From: an uncultured Lachnoanaerobaculum sp.
Lineage (GTDB): Bacteria > Bacillota > Clostridia > Lachnospirales > Lachnospiraceae
DNA: 5,494 nt
Reading direction: 5' to 3'
Assembly: GCF_938015485.1 (NCBI RefSeq)
Contig: NZ_CALLVU010000008.1
Span: forward strand, 1 to 5,494
Shown here: piece by piece, positions 1 through 5,494 of the stretch
Position numbering within the stretch: position 1 is the stretch's first letter
How the letters are laid out: each line of letters opens with the position of its first letter
Notes under the pieces: generated by a model
What the model saw: only the letters and a program-made list of their open reading frames with translations
What the model was told of the DNA's origin: nothing
The model's database searches: none
Translations under genes and position numbers: made by a program

Positions 1-483
1 GTACCCAACAACCTGATTCCTTATGTTACCCAGACGGCAATGGGAATCCGGAAAGGACTTACAGTCTTCGGCAATGACTATGATACGAAGGACGGTACAT
101 GTGTAAGAGATTACATCCATGTGGTAGACCTTGCGAAGGGACATGTTAAGGCCCTTGAGAAGATGATGAAGAGTCCGGGTAAGGTGGATATTTATAATCT
201 CGGAACAGGTATAGGCTACAGTGTACTCGATGTTATAAACGCCTTTGAAAAGGTAAACGACTTAAAGATCAACTATGTGTTCAAGGACAGAAGAGCAGGT
301 GATGTACCGGCTTGTTATGCAGACCCGACAAAGGCTTACGAAGAGCTTGGATGGAAGGCACAAAAGAACATAGAAGATATGTGCAGAGATTCGTTCAGAT
401 GGCAAAAAAACAATCCGAACGGATTTGAAGAGGACAATTCGGATATAGTTGTCAGAAAAGACGCTTCAGTTATGAGAAAGTAA
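1..483 (+). CDS. galE: UDP-glucose 4-epimerase, C-terminal part (5' end outside window)
   Basis: GalE interconverts UDP-glucose and UDP-galactose (Leloir pathway and supply of galactosyl donors for surface glycans) in the cytoplasm, using bound NAD. The frame is open from base 1, so the in-frame ATG at 40 is internal. The visible 160 residues are the C-terminal substrate-binding part of an extended SDR enzyme that is normally about 330-340 aa. Seen are PNNLIPYVTQ (local residues 2-11), FGNDY followed by RDYIHV (36-41), the YNLGTG segment with SVLDVINAF, and RRAGDVPACYADP (around 97-109). Alignment by eye with E. coli GalE places Cys105 (bases 313-315) where E. coli has Tyr299. The human enzyme also has Cys there, which suggests UDP-GlcNAc/GalNAc may also be accepted. 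About 18 polar residues follow the usual GalE C-terminus (after NPNGF), a short tail of unknown role. The NAD-binding GxxGxxG and catalytic Ser/Tyr-x3-Lys lie upstream and cannot be checked. Lysine codons are mostly AAG, unlike comM. Confidence 0.95.
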   Translation, partial: VPNNLIPYVTQTAMGIRKGLTVFGNDYDTKDGTCVRDYIHVVDLAKGHVKALEKMMKSPGKVDIYNLGTGIGYSVLDVINAFEKVNDLKINYVFKDRRAGDVPACYADPTKAYEELGWKAQKNIEDMCRDSFRWQKNNPNGFEEDNSDIVVRKDASVMRK

Positions 484-498
484 ATTAGTGTAGGTTTT

Positions 499-529
499 GG
501 GGCTTTAAGGTGATTATCCATAAAGTCCC
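499..529 (+). other. Intergenic hairpin without U-tract between galE and comM
   Basis: Bases 499-507 (GGGGCTTTA) pair with 521-529 (TAAAGTCCC) in a 9-bp stem with one G-U pair (502/526). The 13-base loop can close a further GG/CC pair (509-510 with 518-519). It lies 15 bases after the galE stop, where a terminator would be expected, but no T-run follows (TGACCGCTTTG). It may be a weak or processed 3' end of galE mRNA, an mRNA stabiliser, or a remnant of a mobile-element end. The 82-bp gap contains no other clear element. Confidence 0.5.
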
Positions 530-555
530 TGACCGCTTTGTACAATTTAATAAAT

Positions 556-562
556 AAAGGAG
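556..562 (+). promoter_or_regulatory. Ribosome binding site of comM
   Basis: AAAGGAG precedes the ATG at 566 with only three bases between the GGAG core and the start codon, shorter than usual. The start is still favoured because the following residues MLSQINTAGLLGI match the usual beginning of Firmicutes YifB/ComM proteins and there is no better in-frame start nearby. Confidence 0.7.
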
Positions 563-565
563 ATT

Positions 566-2086
566 ATGTTAAGTCAAATAAATACAGCAGGTCTTTTGGG
601 TATCAATGCATTTCATGTCTGTTGTGAGACTGATATAGGGGACGGACTTCCCGGAATCATTCTGATAGGCTCCTTATCAAGTGAAGTCAAAGAGGCGGCG
701 GACAGAGTAAAGACCGCTATAAAAAATTCTAAAATTTCTTTTTATCCAAGAAAAATCGTTATAAATCTTTCCCCTGCAGAAATAAAAAAAGAAGGATGCG
801 GCTATGATTTGCCTATTGCCATATCAATACTTGAGGCACTCGGTGTTATAAAATCCGATATTCTAAACGAGTCTATGTTTGTAGGAGAACTTTCATTAAG
901 CGGTGAGCTTTTGCCTATAAGGGGTGTGCTTCCGATAGTTATATTTGCAAAGGAGGCAGGTTTTAAAAATATATTTCTCCCGTATGACAATCTTGCGGAA
1001 GCAAATATAGTAGCAGGTATAAAAAATATTGGTATAAAAAATCTAAAAGATCTTATTGAAATTCTGAATAATGAAAAGACTTATAATGAAAATATCAATA
1101 AAGTAATATTACCCCCACAAGAAAGAAAATACAGCGATTTCAGTGATGTGAACGGACAAATTCTGTTAAAAAGAGCGGTTCAAATCGCAGTTGCAGGCAG
1201 ACATAATATTCTGTTTATAGGTCCTGCAGGTACAGGTAAGAGTATGATTGCACAAAGAATCCCCGGAATAATGCCTAATATGACTGATGAAGAGGCACTT
1301 GAAGTCTCAAAAATATACAGTGTATGCGGACTGTTAAACTCAAAGGAGCCTATTTTAAAGATAAGGCCTTACAGAGCACCACATCATACGGTCTCGCCAC
1401 AGGCGTTGTCAGGCGGCGGCAGAGTTCCAAAGCCCGGAGAGATATCTTTGGCGCATAAGGGAGTACTTTTTCTTGATGAGCTTGCGGAGTTTAAGACAAA
1501 TACAATAGAGGTTTTAAGACAACCTATGGAAAATAAGACTGTAAGTATTGCAAGAGTGAATGCAAGCATTGATTATCCTGCCGATTTTATGCTGGTGGCG
1601 GCAACCAATCCTTGCAAATGCGGCTACTATCCTGACAGAAGTAAATGCAGCTGCAATGAGGCGCAGGTAAAAAAATATCTGTCAAGGATATCAAAGCCTC
1701 TGCTTGACAGGGTGGATATTACTGTAGAGACTTCAATGATAAGGTATGAGGAGTTAAAGGGTGATTTTCACAATGTAAGCAGCGAAGAGATGAAAAAGTA
1801 TATAGAAAAAGTGAGAGATGTTCAGTTAAACAGGTATAAAGATTATAATTTTTCTTACAATTCAGAGATTCCGCCAAATTTAATAAATAAATTTTGTGCT
1901 TTAAGTGAACAGGATGATATTTTTCTTTCCAATCTATATGAAGCAAAAAAGATGAGTGTAAGAGGTTTACACAAGATATTGAAAGTGGCAAGGACTGTGG
2001 CGGATTTTAACGAGCATGAAAATATTGAACATGCGGATATATGTGAGGCGATATCATATCGCTCTTTGGAGGATAAATATTGGTAA
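566..2086 (+). CDS. comM: ComM/YifB family AAA+ ATPase (Mg-chelatase-like branch-migration helicase)
   Basis: The 506-residue protein has the full length and order of the ComM/YifB family. An N-terminal ChlI-type, Lon-protease-like S5-fold domain covers about residues 5-165 (GLPGIILIG, VKEAADRVKTAI, NLSPAEIKKEG, FVGELSLSGEL). A Mg-chelatase-type AAA+ core follows, with Walker A GPAGTGKS at 219-226, the RAPHHTVSPQALSGGG block at 270-285 and Walker B GVLFLDEL at 299-306. Then come NPCKCGYYPD at 348-357, and SRISKPLLDRVDITV at 373-387. The C-terminal helical lid includes SVRGLHKILKVARTVADF (464-481). In Vibrio cholerae, ComM is a hexameric helicase that drives branch migration of the transforming strand after RecA strand invasion. 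The same role is inferred here and agrees with dprA lying 9 bp downstream. Four cysteines (350, 352, 361, 363) form a CxC-x8-CxC cluster, typical of Firmicutes members but absent from E. coli ComM. It is not a protoporphyrin chelatase subunit: the N-terminal Lon-like domain and lack of partner subunits argue against that. AAA lysine codons dominate, as in a weakly expressed gene. Confidence 0.95.
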   Translation: MLSQINTAGLLGINAFHVCCETDIGDGLPGIILIGSLSSEVKEAADRVKTAIKNSKISFYPRKIVINLSPAEIKKEGCGYDLPIAISILEALGVIKSDILNESMFVGELSLSGELLPIRGVLPIVIFAKEAGFKNIFLPYDNLAEANIVAGIKNIGIKNLKDLIEILNNEKTYNENINKVILPPQERKYSDFSDVNGQILLKRAVQIAVAGRHNILFIGPAGTGKSMIAQRIPGIMPNMTDEEALEVSKIYSVCGLLNSKEPILKIRPYRAPHHTVSPQALSGGGRVPKPGEISLAHKGVLFLDELAEFKTNTIEVLRQPMENKTVSIARVNASIDYPADFMLVAATNPCKCGYYPDRSKCSCNEAQVKKYLSRISKPLLDRVDITVETSMIRYEELKGDFHNVSSEEMKKYIEKVRDVQLNRYKDYNFSYNSEIPPNLINKFCALSEQDDIFLSNLYEAKKMSVRGLHKILKVARTVADFNEHENIEHADICEAISYRSLEDKYW

Positions 2087-2092
2087 GGAGGG
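2085..2092 (+). promoter_or_regulatory. Ribosome binding site of dprA, overlapping the comM stop codon
   Basis: AAGGAGGG begins inside the comM TAA stop (2084-2086) and lies three to four bases before the dprA ATG at 2096. This near-consensus site decides the dprA start over the internal Met codon at 2111 and indicates translational coupling with comM. Confidence 0.8.
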
Positions 2093-2095
2093 AAT

Positions 2096-3211
2096 ATGCA
2101 AATTTGTGAAATGTCGGATAAGGAAAGCTTATTTTTACTTTCTTCACTTACAGAGCTCGGCTATTGCTCAAAAAAACTGATTTATGAAAAAATAAGACCG
2201 GTTAATAAGATTTTTGAAATGGATTTTGATACATTAAAGACAAATCTTAAGTTAAGTGAAAAGCAGATTCGTGCTGTATTAAGGTTAAAGTTAAAAACGG
2301 ATGAATTACATGATGAATATTTATCACTTCCAGATAGAAAAATAAGATTTATTCTGCCGTTTGAAGATGATTATCCACAAAAACTTCTTAATATAAGGGA
2401 TTACCCCTTCGGAATCTTTGTAAAAGGAGATGTTCCACAAAATAAAAAAAGTGTAGCAATAGTCGGTAGCAGAAGTGCAAGTGAATATGGTCTCGGTATG
2501 GCAAGGTTTATTGCAAGGGAGCTTGCACAAAGCGGAGTGGATATTATAAGTGGTATGGCGCTCGGAGTGGATACAAAAGCTCATGAAGGTGCGATTGAAG
2601 GAGCCGGAAAAACCTATGCCGTACTTGGCACGGGAGTAAATGTATGTTATCCTGAGAGTAATTTTAATCTATACAACAAACTGTGTGAAAGGGATTTCGG
2701 AGGTGTAATATCTGAATTTCCGCTTGGAACGAATCCGCTTAAGCTGAATTTTCCTATCAGAAATCGTATAATATCGGGGCTTGCGGATATTATAGTGGTG
2801 ATAGAGGCAAGATTAAAGTCGGGCTCACTTATAACGGCTTCACATGCTCTTGATCAGGGTAGAGAAGTATTTGCACTTCCCGGCAGAATAACAGACTGTA
2901 TGAGCCTCGGATGTAATAAGCTGATTGCGGACGGAGCAGGTATTATTTCTTCGCCAAGTGATATTTTAGAGGCACTTGACCTGAATGTTGATAGGAAAAT
3001 TCAAGTATATAATGAAAAAAACCTTAATATGCTTGCAAAGAATGATAAAAAGGTTTATAGTTGCCTTGATTTAAAACCGAAGTATATTGATGACATATTA
3101 AAGGAGAGTGCTTTAGATATATCGGAAGTGCTCAGCTCACTTTTATTACTTGAATTGGAAGGTTTTATAGTACAGGTTTCATCAAATTATTATTGTAAGA
3201 GGATAAATTAA
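2096..3211 (+). CDS. dprA: DNA processing protein DprA (Smf), RecA loader in natural transformation
   Basis: DprA binds incoming single-stranded DNA in the cytoplasm, protects it from nucleases and loads RecA on it. The 371-residue protein has the typical three-part layout. The N-terminal SAM/helix-hairpin-helix region covers about residues 8-70. The extended Rossmann fold, about 75-285, carries AIVGSRSASEYG (121-132), SGMALGVDTKAHEGA (152-166), LGTGVNVCYP (177-186), SEFPLGT (206-212), NFPIRNRIISGL (218-229), SGSLITASHALDQGREVFALPG (242-263) and the GCNKLIADGA block (272-281). A winged-helix (DML1-like) domain lies at about 310-371 and ends in LLLLELEGFIVQV, the usual closing helix and strand. 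All the family's ssDNA-binding Rossmann motifs appear intact. It sits 9 bp after comM and 13 bp before topA, so co-transcription is likely. DprA occurs in many species not known to be transformable, so the gene alone does not prove competence. Confidence 0.96.
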   Translation: MQICEMSDKESLFLLSSLTELGYCSKKLIYEKIRPVNKIFEMDFDTLKTNLKLSEKQIRAVLRLKLKTDELHDEYLSLPDRKIRFILPFEDDYPQKLLNIRDYPFGIFVKGDVPQNKKSVAIVGSRSASEYGLGMARFIARELAQSGVDIISGMALGVDTKAHEGAIEGAGKTYAVLGTGVNVCYPESNFNLYNKLCERDFGGVISEFPLGTNPLKLNFPIRNRIISGLADIIVVIEARLKSGSLITASHALDQGREVFALPGRITDCMSLGCNKLIADGAGIISSPSDILEALDLNVDRKIQVYNEKNLNMLAKNDKKVYSCLDLKPKYIDDILKESALDISEVLSSLLLLELEGFIVQVSSNYYCKRIN

Positions 3212-3213
3212 GT

Positions 3214-3219
3214 AAGGGG
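3214..3219 (+). promoter_or_regulatory. Ribosome binding site of topA
   Basis: AAGGGG lies five bases before the topA ATG at 3225 and three bases after the end of the dprA TAA. Spacing is good. Start choice is supported by the residues MAGSLVIVESPAK, the canonical beginning of bacterial topoisomerase I. Confidence 0.7.
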
Positions 3220-3224
3220 TTAAA

Positions 3225-5303
3225 ATGGCTGGAAGTTTAGTGATAGTGGAGTCGCCTGCAAAGGTAAAGACCATAAAGAAATATTTGGGTACCGGATATG
3301 AGGTTACAGCCTCAAACGGACATGTTAGGGATTTACCCAAGTCAACTATGGGTATTGATGTGGAGCATGATTTTGAGCCGAAATATATTACTATAAGGGG
3401 AAAAGGCGAGTTGCTTGCTAAACTGAAAAAAGATGTCAAAAAGGCTGACAAGATATATCTTGCGACCGACCCAGACCGAGAGGGAGAGGCCATAAGCTGG
3501 CATTTGTCAAAGGCGCTTAAGCTTGACGATACCGACAAGAAGGTATACCGTATAAGTTTCAATGAGATTACAAAAAATGCTATAAAGGATGCCATCAAAC
3601 ATCCAAGGCAGCTTGATATGAATCTTGTAGATGCGCAACAGGCAAGAAGAGTGCTTGACAGAATGGTGGGTTACTCTATAAGTCCGCTTCTTTGGGCAAA
3701 GGTAAAGAGAGGACTTTCCGCAGGTAGAGTTCAGTCAGTAGCACTTAGGATGATTTGTGACAGAGAAGCACAGATAGATGCATTTATACCTGAGGAGTAT
3801 TGGAGCCTTGAAGCGGAGCTTTTGACCGAGTATTCCAAAAAAAGTATAAATGCCAAGTTCTACGGCACCAATACAAAGCTTGCTATAAACAACAAAGAAG
3901 AGACGGATAAAATCCTTGAAGCCCTAAAGGATGCAAAATATGTGGTTTCAGAGATAAATGAGGGAGAGAGAGTAAAAAAGGCTCCTATTCCTTTTACAAC
4001 CTCCACTCTTCAACAGGAAGCAAGCAAGAAGTTAAACTATTCCACACAAAAGACAATGCGACTTGCGCAACAGTTGTATGAAGGTGTGGATATAGAGGGC
4101 AAGGGTACAATTGCGCTTATCACATATCTGCGTACAGACTCTACAAGAGTTGCCGCAGAGGCGGATACTGCAGCAAGAGAGTTTGTAGGTAAAACATATG
4201 GCGATGAGTATGTATCAAAGAATACCGTCACAAAGAATGCAAAGACAAATGTTCAGGATGCGCATGAGGCTATCAGACCTACAGATGTTACACTTACCCC
4301 TGCAATGGTAAAGGAGTCTTTACCCAGAGAACTTTTCAGACTGTATCAACTTATCTGGAAGAGATTTGTTGCAAGCAGAATGGAAAATGCAAAGTATAAA
4401 ACCACTTCAGTAAAGCTTAGTGCAGGTGAGTATATCTTTACGATGTCAGGTTCAAAGATTGTATTTGACGGATTTATGAGCGTATATACGGATGACGATG
4501 AAGAGAAGGCAAGTTCGGATGCCGTCATAGGTAAGTTAAAGGTGGGAGATGAGCTTGAGCTTGTAAAGCTTATAGATTTACAGCATTTTACACAGCCGCC
4601 TGCACACTACACCGAGGCAAGTCTTGTAAAAGCACTTGAAGAGCAGGGTATAGGTCGTCCGTCTACATACGCACCTACCATTACAACCATTATGGCAAGA
4701 CATTATGTGGTAAAGGAGCAAAAAAATCTCTATGTCACAGAGCTTGGTCAGATAGTGAACTCAATGATGGTAAATTATTTCGGAAGCATTGTGGATAAGG
4801 AATTTACAGCCAATTTGGAGCAGTTGCTTGACTCTGTAGGAGACGGTAAGGTGAATTGGAAGACTGTAGTATCAAACTTTTATCCGGATCTTGAGTCTGC
4901 GGTAGATCAGGCTTCAAAGGAGCTTGAGAATGTAAAGATAGCAGATGAGGTTACAGATGTTATTTGTGAGAACTGTGGCAGAAATATGGTTATAAAATAC
5001 GGACCGCACGGAAAGTTCTTAGCTTGCCCCGGATTCCCTGAGTGTAAGAATACCAAGCCTTACTTTGAAAAGATAGGCGTTGCCTGCCCGAAATGTGGCG
5101 GTGATGTGGTCATCAAAAAGACTAAGAAGGGCAGAATCTATTACGGATGCAGCAATTCTCCTGAATGTGACTTTATGTCATGGAATAAGCCTTCAGCGAT
5201 AAAATGTCCGAAATGCGGTTCATATATGGTGGAAAAGGGAAACAAACTTCTATGTATGAATGAAGAATGCGGATATACGGAAAATAAACCTAAAGAGCAA
5301 TAA
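3225..5303 (+). CDS. topA: DNA topoisomerase I (type IA), full length with three zinc ribbons
   Basis: TopA relaxes negative supercoils by cutting one strand through a 5'-phosphotyrosine link and passing the other strand; it offsets gyrase and limits R-loops behind RNA polymerase. The protein is 692 residues, the usual size for Firmicutes. The Toprim domain (about 4-116) has the ESPAK motif with Glu9 and the metal-binding TDPDREGEAI (81-90; Asp82, Asp84, Glu87). The type IA core (about 130-565) has DAQQARRVLDRMVGY (136-150), GLSAGRVQSVAL (163-174), FTTSTLQQEAS (257-267), ITYLRTDSTR with the predicted nucleophile Tyr301 (bases 4125-4127), QDAHEAIRP (344-352) and GIGRPSTYAPTI (475-486). The tail has three four-cysteine ribbons: Cys581/584/601/607, Cys621/624/642/648 and Cys661/664/677/682. 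These ribbons bind ssDNA and contact RNA polymerase in related enzymes. Dependence on the upstream dprA transcript is likely, given the 13-bp gap and no clear promoter. The stop codon lies only five bases before an apparent insertion-sequence end, yet the protein looks complete. Confidence 0.98.
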   Translation: MAGSLVIVESPAKVKTIKKYLGTGYEVTASNGHVRDLPKSTMGIDVEHDFEPKYITIRGKGELLAKLKKDVKKADKIYLATDPDREGEAISWHLSKALKLDDTDKKVYRISFNEITKNAIKDAIKHPRQLDMNLVDAQQARRVLDRMVGYSISPLLWAKVKRGLSAGRVQSVALRMICDREAQIDAFIPEEYWSLEAELLTEYSKKSINAKFYGTNTKLAINNKEETDKILEALKDAKYVVSEINEGERVKKAPIPFTTSTLQQEASKKLNYSTQKTMRLAQQLYEGVDIEGKGTIALITYLRTDSTRVAAEADTAAREFVGKTYGDEYVSKNTVTKNAKTNVQDAHEAIRPTDVTLTPAMVKESLPRELFRLYQLIWKRFVASRMENAKYKTTSVKLSAGEYIFTMSGSKIVFDGFMSVYTDDDEEKASSDAVIGKLKVGDELELVKLIDLQHFTQPPAHYTEASLVKALEEQGIGRPSTYAPTITTIMARHYVVKEQKNLYVTELGQIVNSMMVNYFGSIVDKEFTANLEQLLDSVGDGKVNWKTVVSNFYPDLESAVDQASKELENVKIADEVTDVICENCGRNMVIKYGPHGKFLACPGFPECKNTKPYFEKIGVACPKCGGDVVIKKTKKGRIYYGCSNSPECDFMSWNKPSAIKCPKCGSYMVEKGNKLLCMNEECGYTENKPKEQ

Positions 5304-5334
5304 AAAGAGGGGCTGTGAAATAAGTCCCCAAAAG

Positions 5335-5375
5335 AAATAGGACCATTCGCTCATGCGAAAGGTCCTATTTTTGTG
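5335..5375 (+). terminator. Strong rho-independent terminator after topA, probably bidirectional
   Basis: AAATAGGACC (5335-5344) pairs perfectly with GGTCCTATTT (5361-5370). After one A/A mismatch (5345/5360) the stem continues as TTCGC (5346-5350) with GCGAA (5355-5359), closed by a TCAT loop. The T-run 5368-5372 gives the U-tract on the + strand. On the other strand, the complement of AAAAGAAAT before the stem gives a U-rich tract, so it may also stop opposing transcription. It is the first terminator-like structure after topA but appears to lie inside the IS. Confidence 0.85.
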
Positions 5376-5382
5376 GTAAAAT
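5374..5382 (+). promoter_or_regulatory. Candidate extended -10 promoter element of the transposase
   Basis: TGGTAAAAT fits the extended -10 pattern TGnTATAAT with one mismatch. A -35 at 17-bp spacing would be TGCGAA (5354-5359), a poor match, and would lie inside the right arm of the terminator hairpin. Predicted transcription start is near 5389, two to four bases before the transposase ATG. Weak prediction, based on sequence alone. Confidence 0.35.
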
Positions 5383-5391
5383 TAACTTGGA

Positions 5392-5494
5392 ATGAAAAAT
5401 TTACCCAATACCTATTGTAATTCAAAACAAGAATATTTTCCACTGTTTCTTTCAGATTGTTTGGATCTGCTGGATCCTGTTTTAACATTTGACA
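5392..5494 (+). CDS. Probable IS transposase, N-terminal 34 residues (3' end outside window)
   Basis: The frame opens at ATG 5392 and is still open at the right edge. In-frame stops TAA at 5377 and 5383 mean it cannot start further upstream than this ATG on ordinary start codons. The residues include KQEYFPLFLSDCLDLLDP and end in VLTFD. This resembles the N-terminus of IS1182-like/DUF772 transposases common in Lachnospiraceae, where a segment of the form LxDxLDxxDPVxTFD precedes the DNA-binding region. The family call is from memory of that pattern. The DDE catalytic residues are out of view, so activity cannot be judged. No Shine-Dalgarno is present (TTGGA abuts the ATG), which suggests weak translation, as is common for transposases. 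Position just inside an IS-like end and a hairpin supports the call. Confidence 0.55.
   Translation, partial: MKNLPNTYCNSKQEYFPLFLSDCLDLLDPVLTFD

Larger units (their letters stand above)
5309..5494 (+). mobile_element. Left end of a probable insertion sequence (IS1182-like), truncated by window edge
   Basis: Five bases (AAAGA) after the topA stop begins GGGGCTGTGAAATAAGTCCCC (split here as 5309-5319 and 5320-5329), which has the look of a terminal inverted repeat with GGGGCT at one side and AGTCCCC at the other. It is followed by a strong hairpin (5335-5370), an extended -10 box and the start of a transposase-like frame. Gap length, order and orientation fit the left end of an IS with a single transposase gene. 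The opposite end and any target-site duplication are outside the window, so boundary and family are inferred. Confidence 0.55.

Noticed and set aside
40..483. ATG at 40 as the true start of a short 147-residue protein
   Set aside because: The frame is open back to base 1 and the upstream residues PNNLIPYVTQ match GalE, so this ATG is internal to a gene cut by the window edge.
541..546. TACAAT as a -10 promoter element for comM
   Set aside because: It matches the -10 consensus at five of six bases, but no acceptable -35 exists at 16-18 bp (CCATAA region) and the context is AT-rich, so a chance match is likely.
1220..1243. comM as a magnesium/cobalt chelatase subunit of pigment or cobalamin synthesis
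   Set aside because: The Walker motifs are shared with chelatases, but the N-terminal Lon-like domain, overall length and dprA neighbour identify the ComM/YifB family.
1719..1991. 90-codon reverse-strand open frame within comM, and similar short reverse frames at 336-545, 802-990, 1384-1569, 2324-2584, 4037-4231 and 4346-4528
   Set aside because: All are antisense to well-supported conserved genes or straddle a gene end, with low-complexity or unrecognisable translations.
2111..2113. Alternative dprA start at the sixth codon (Met6)
   Set aside because: The ATG at 2096 has a near-perfect AAGGAGG at good distance, and the Met6 codon has none.
3182..3598. 138-codon reverse-strand open frame overlapping the start of topA
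   Set aside because: It lies antisense to the highly conserved Toprim coding region, has no supporting neighbours and its translation shows no recognisable family; a shadow of topA.
566..5303. A novel defence or mobile system hidden in the gene block
   Set aside because: Every gene here is a full-length member of a known housekeeping or transformation family, gaps are 9-13 bp, and no repeats, CRISPR-like arrays or structured RNA were seen.

Overview
The window looks like ordinary chromosomal DNA from a low-GC Gram-positive anaerobe, most plausibly a Lachnospiraceae-type clostridium. This rests on AT-rich codons (AGA for Arg, much ATA for Ile), strong purine-rich Shine-Dalgarno sites, a clostridial type of ComM/YifB with extra cysteines, and a DprA-TopA gene pair that is typical of Firmicutes. 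I infer the family from protein style and gene order. No rRNA or other marker in the window fixes the genus.

Layout, all on the + strand: (1) bases 1-483 hold the C-terminal half of a UDP-glucose/UDP-N-acetylglucosamine 4-epimerase (galE), cut by the left edge. (2) Bases 484-565 are a short gap with a 9-bp hairpin that lacks a U-tract. (3) Bases 566-3211 hold comM/yifB (AAA+ branch-migration helicase of natural transformation) and dprA (RecA loader for incoming single-stranded DNA), 9 bp apart, with the dprA ribosome binding site overlapping the comM stop codon. (4) Bases 3225-5303 hold topA (DNA topoisomerase I), 13 bp after dprA and complete with three C-terminal zinc ribbons. (5) Five bases after the topA stop, what appears to be the left end of an insertion sequence begins: a GGGGCT...AGTCCCC end, a strong hairpin terminator, an extended -10 element and the first 34 codons of a transposase that runs off the right edge.

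comM, dprA and topA are so tightly packed that they are probably one transcription unit. ComM and DprA act at successive steps of transformation: DprA coats and hands over imported ssDNA to RecA, and ComM extends the heteroduplex. TopA relaxes negative supercoils and probably travels with them as a housekeeping gene. The hairpin that would end this operon lies inside the apparent mobile element, so the insertion may have supplied or replaced the operon terminator.

I found no convincing undescribed system here. The points most worth a second look are the IS/terminator junction after topA, the near-leaderless transposase start, the cysteine at the GalE substrate-gatekeeper position, and the terminator-like hairpin without a U-tract before comM.
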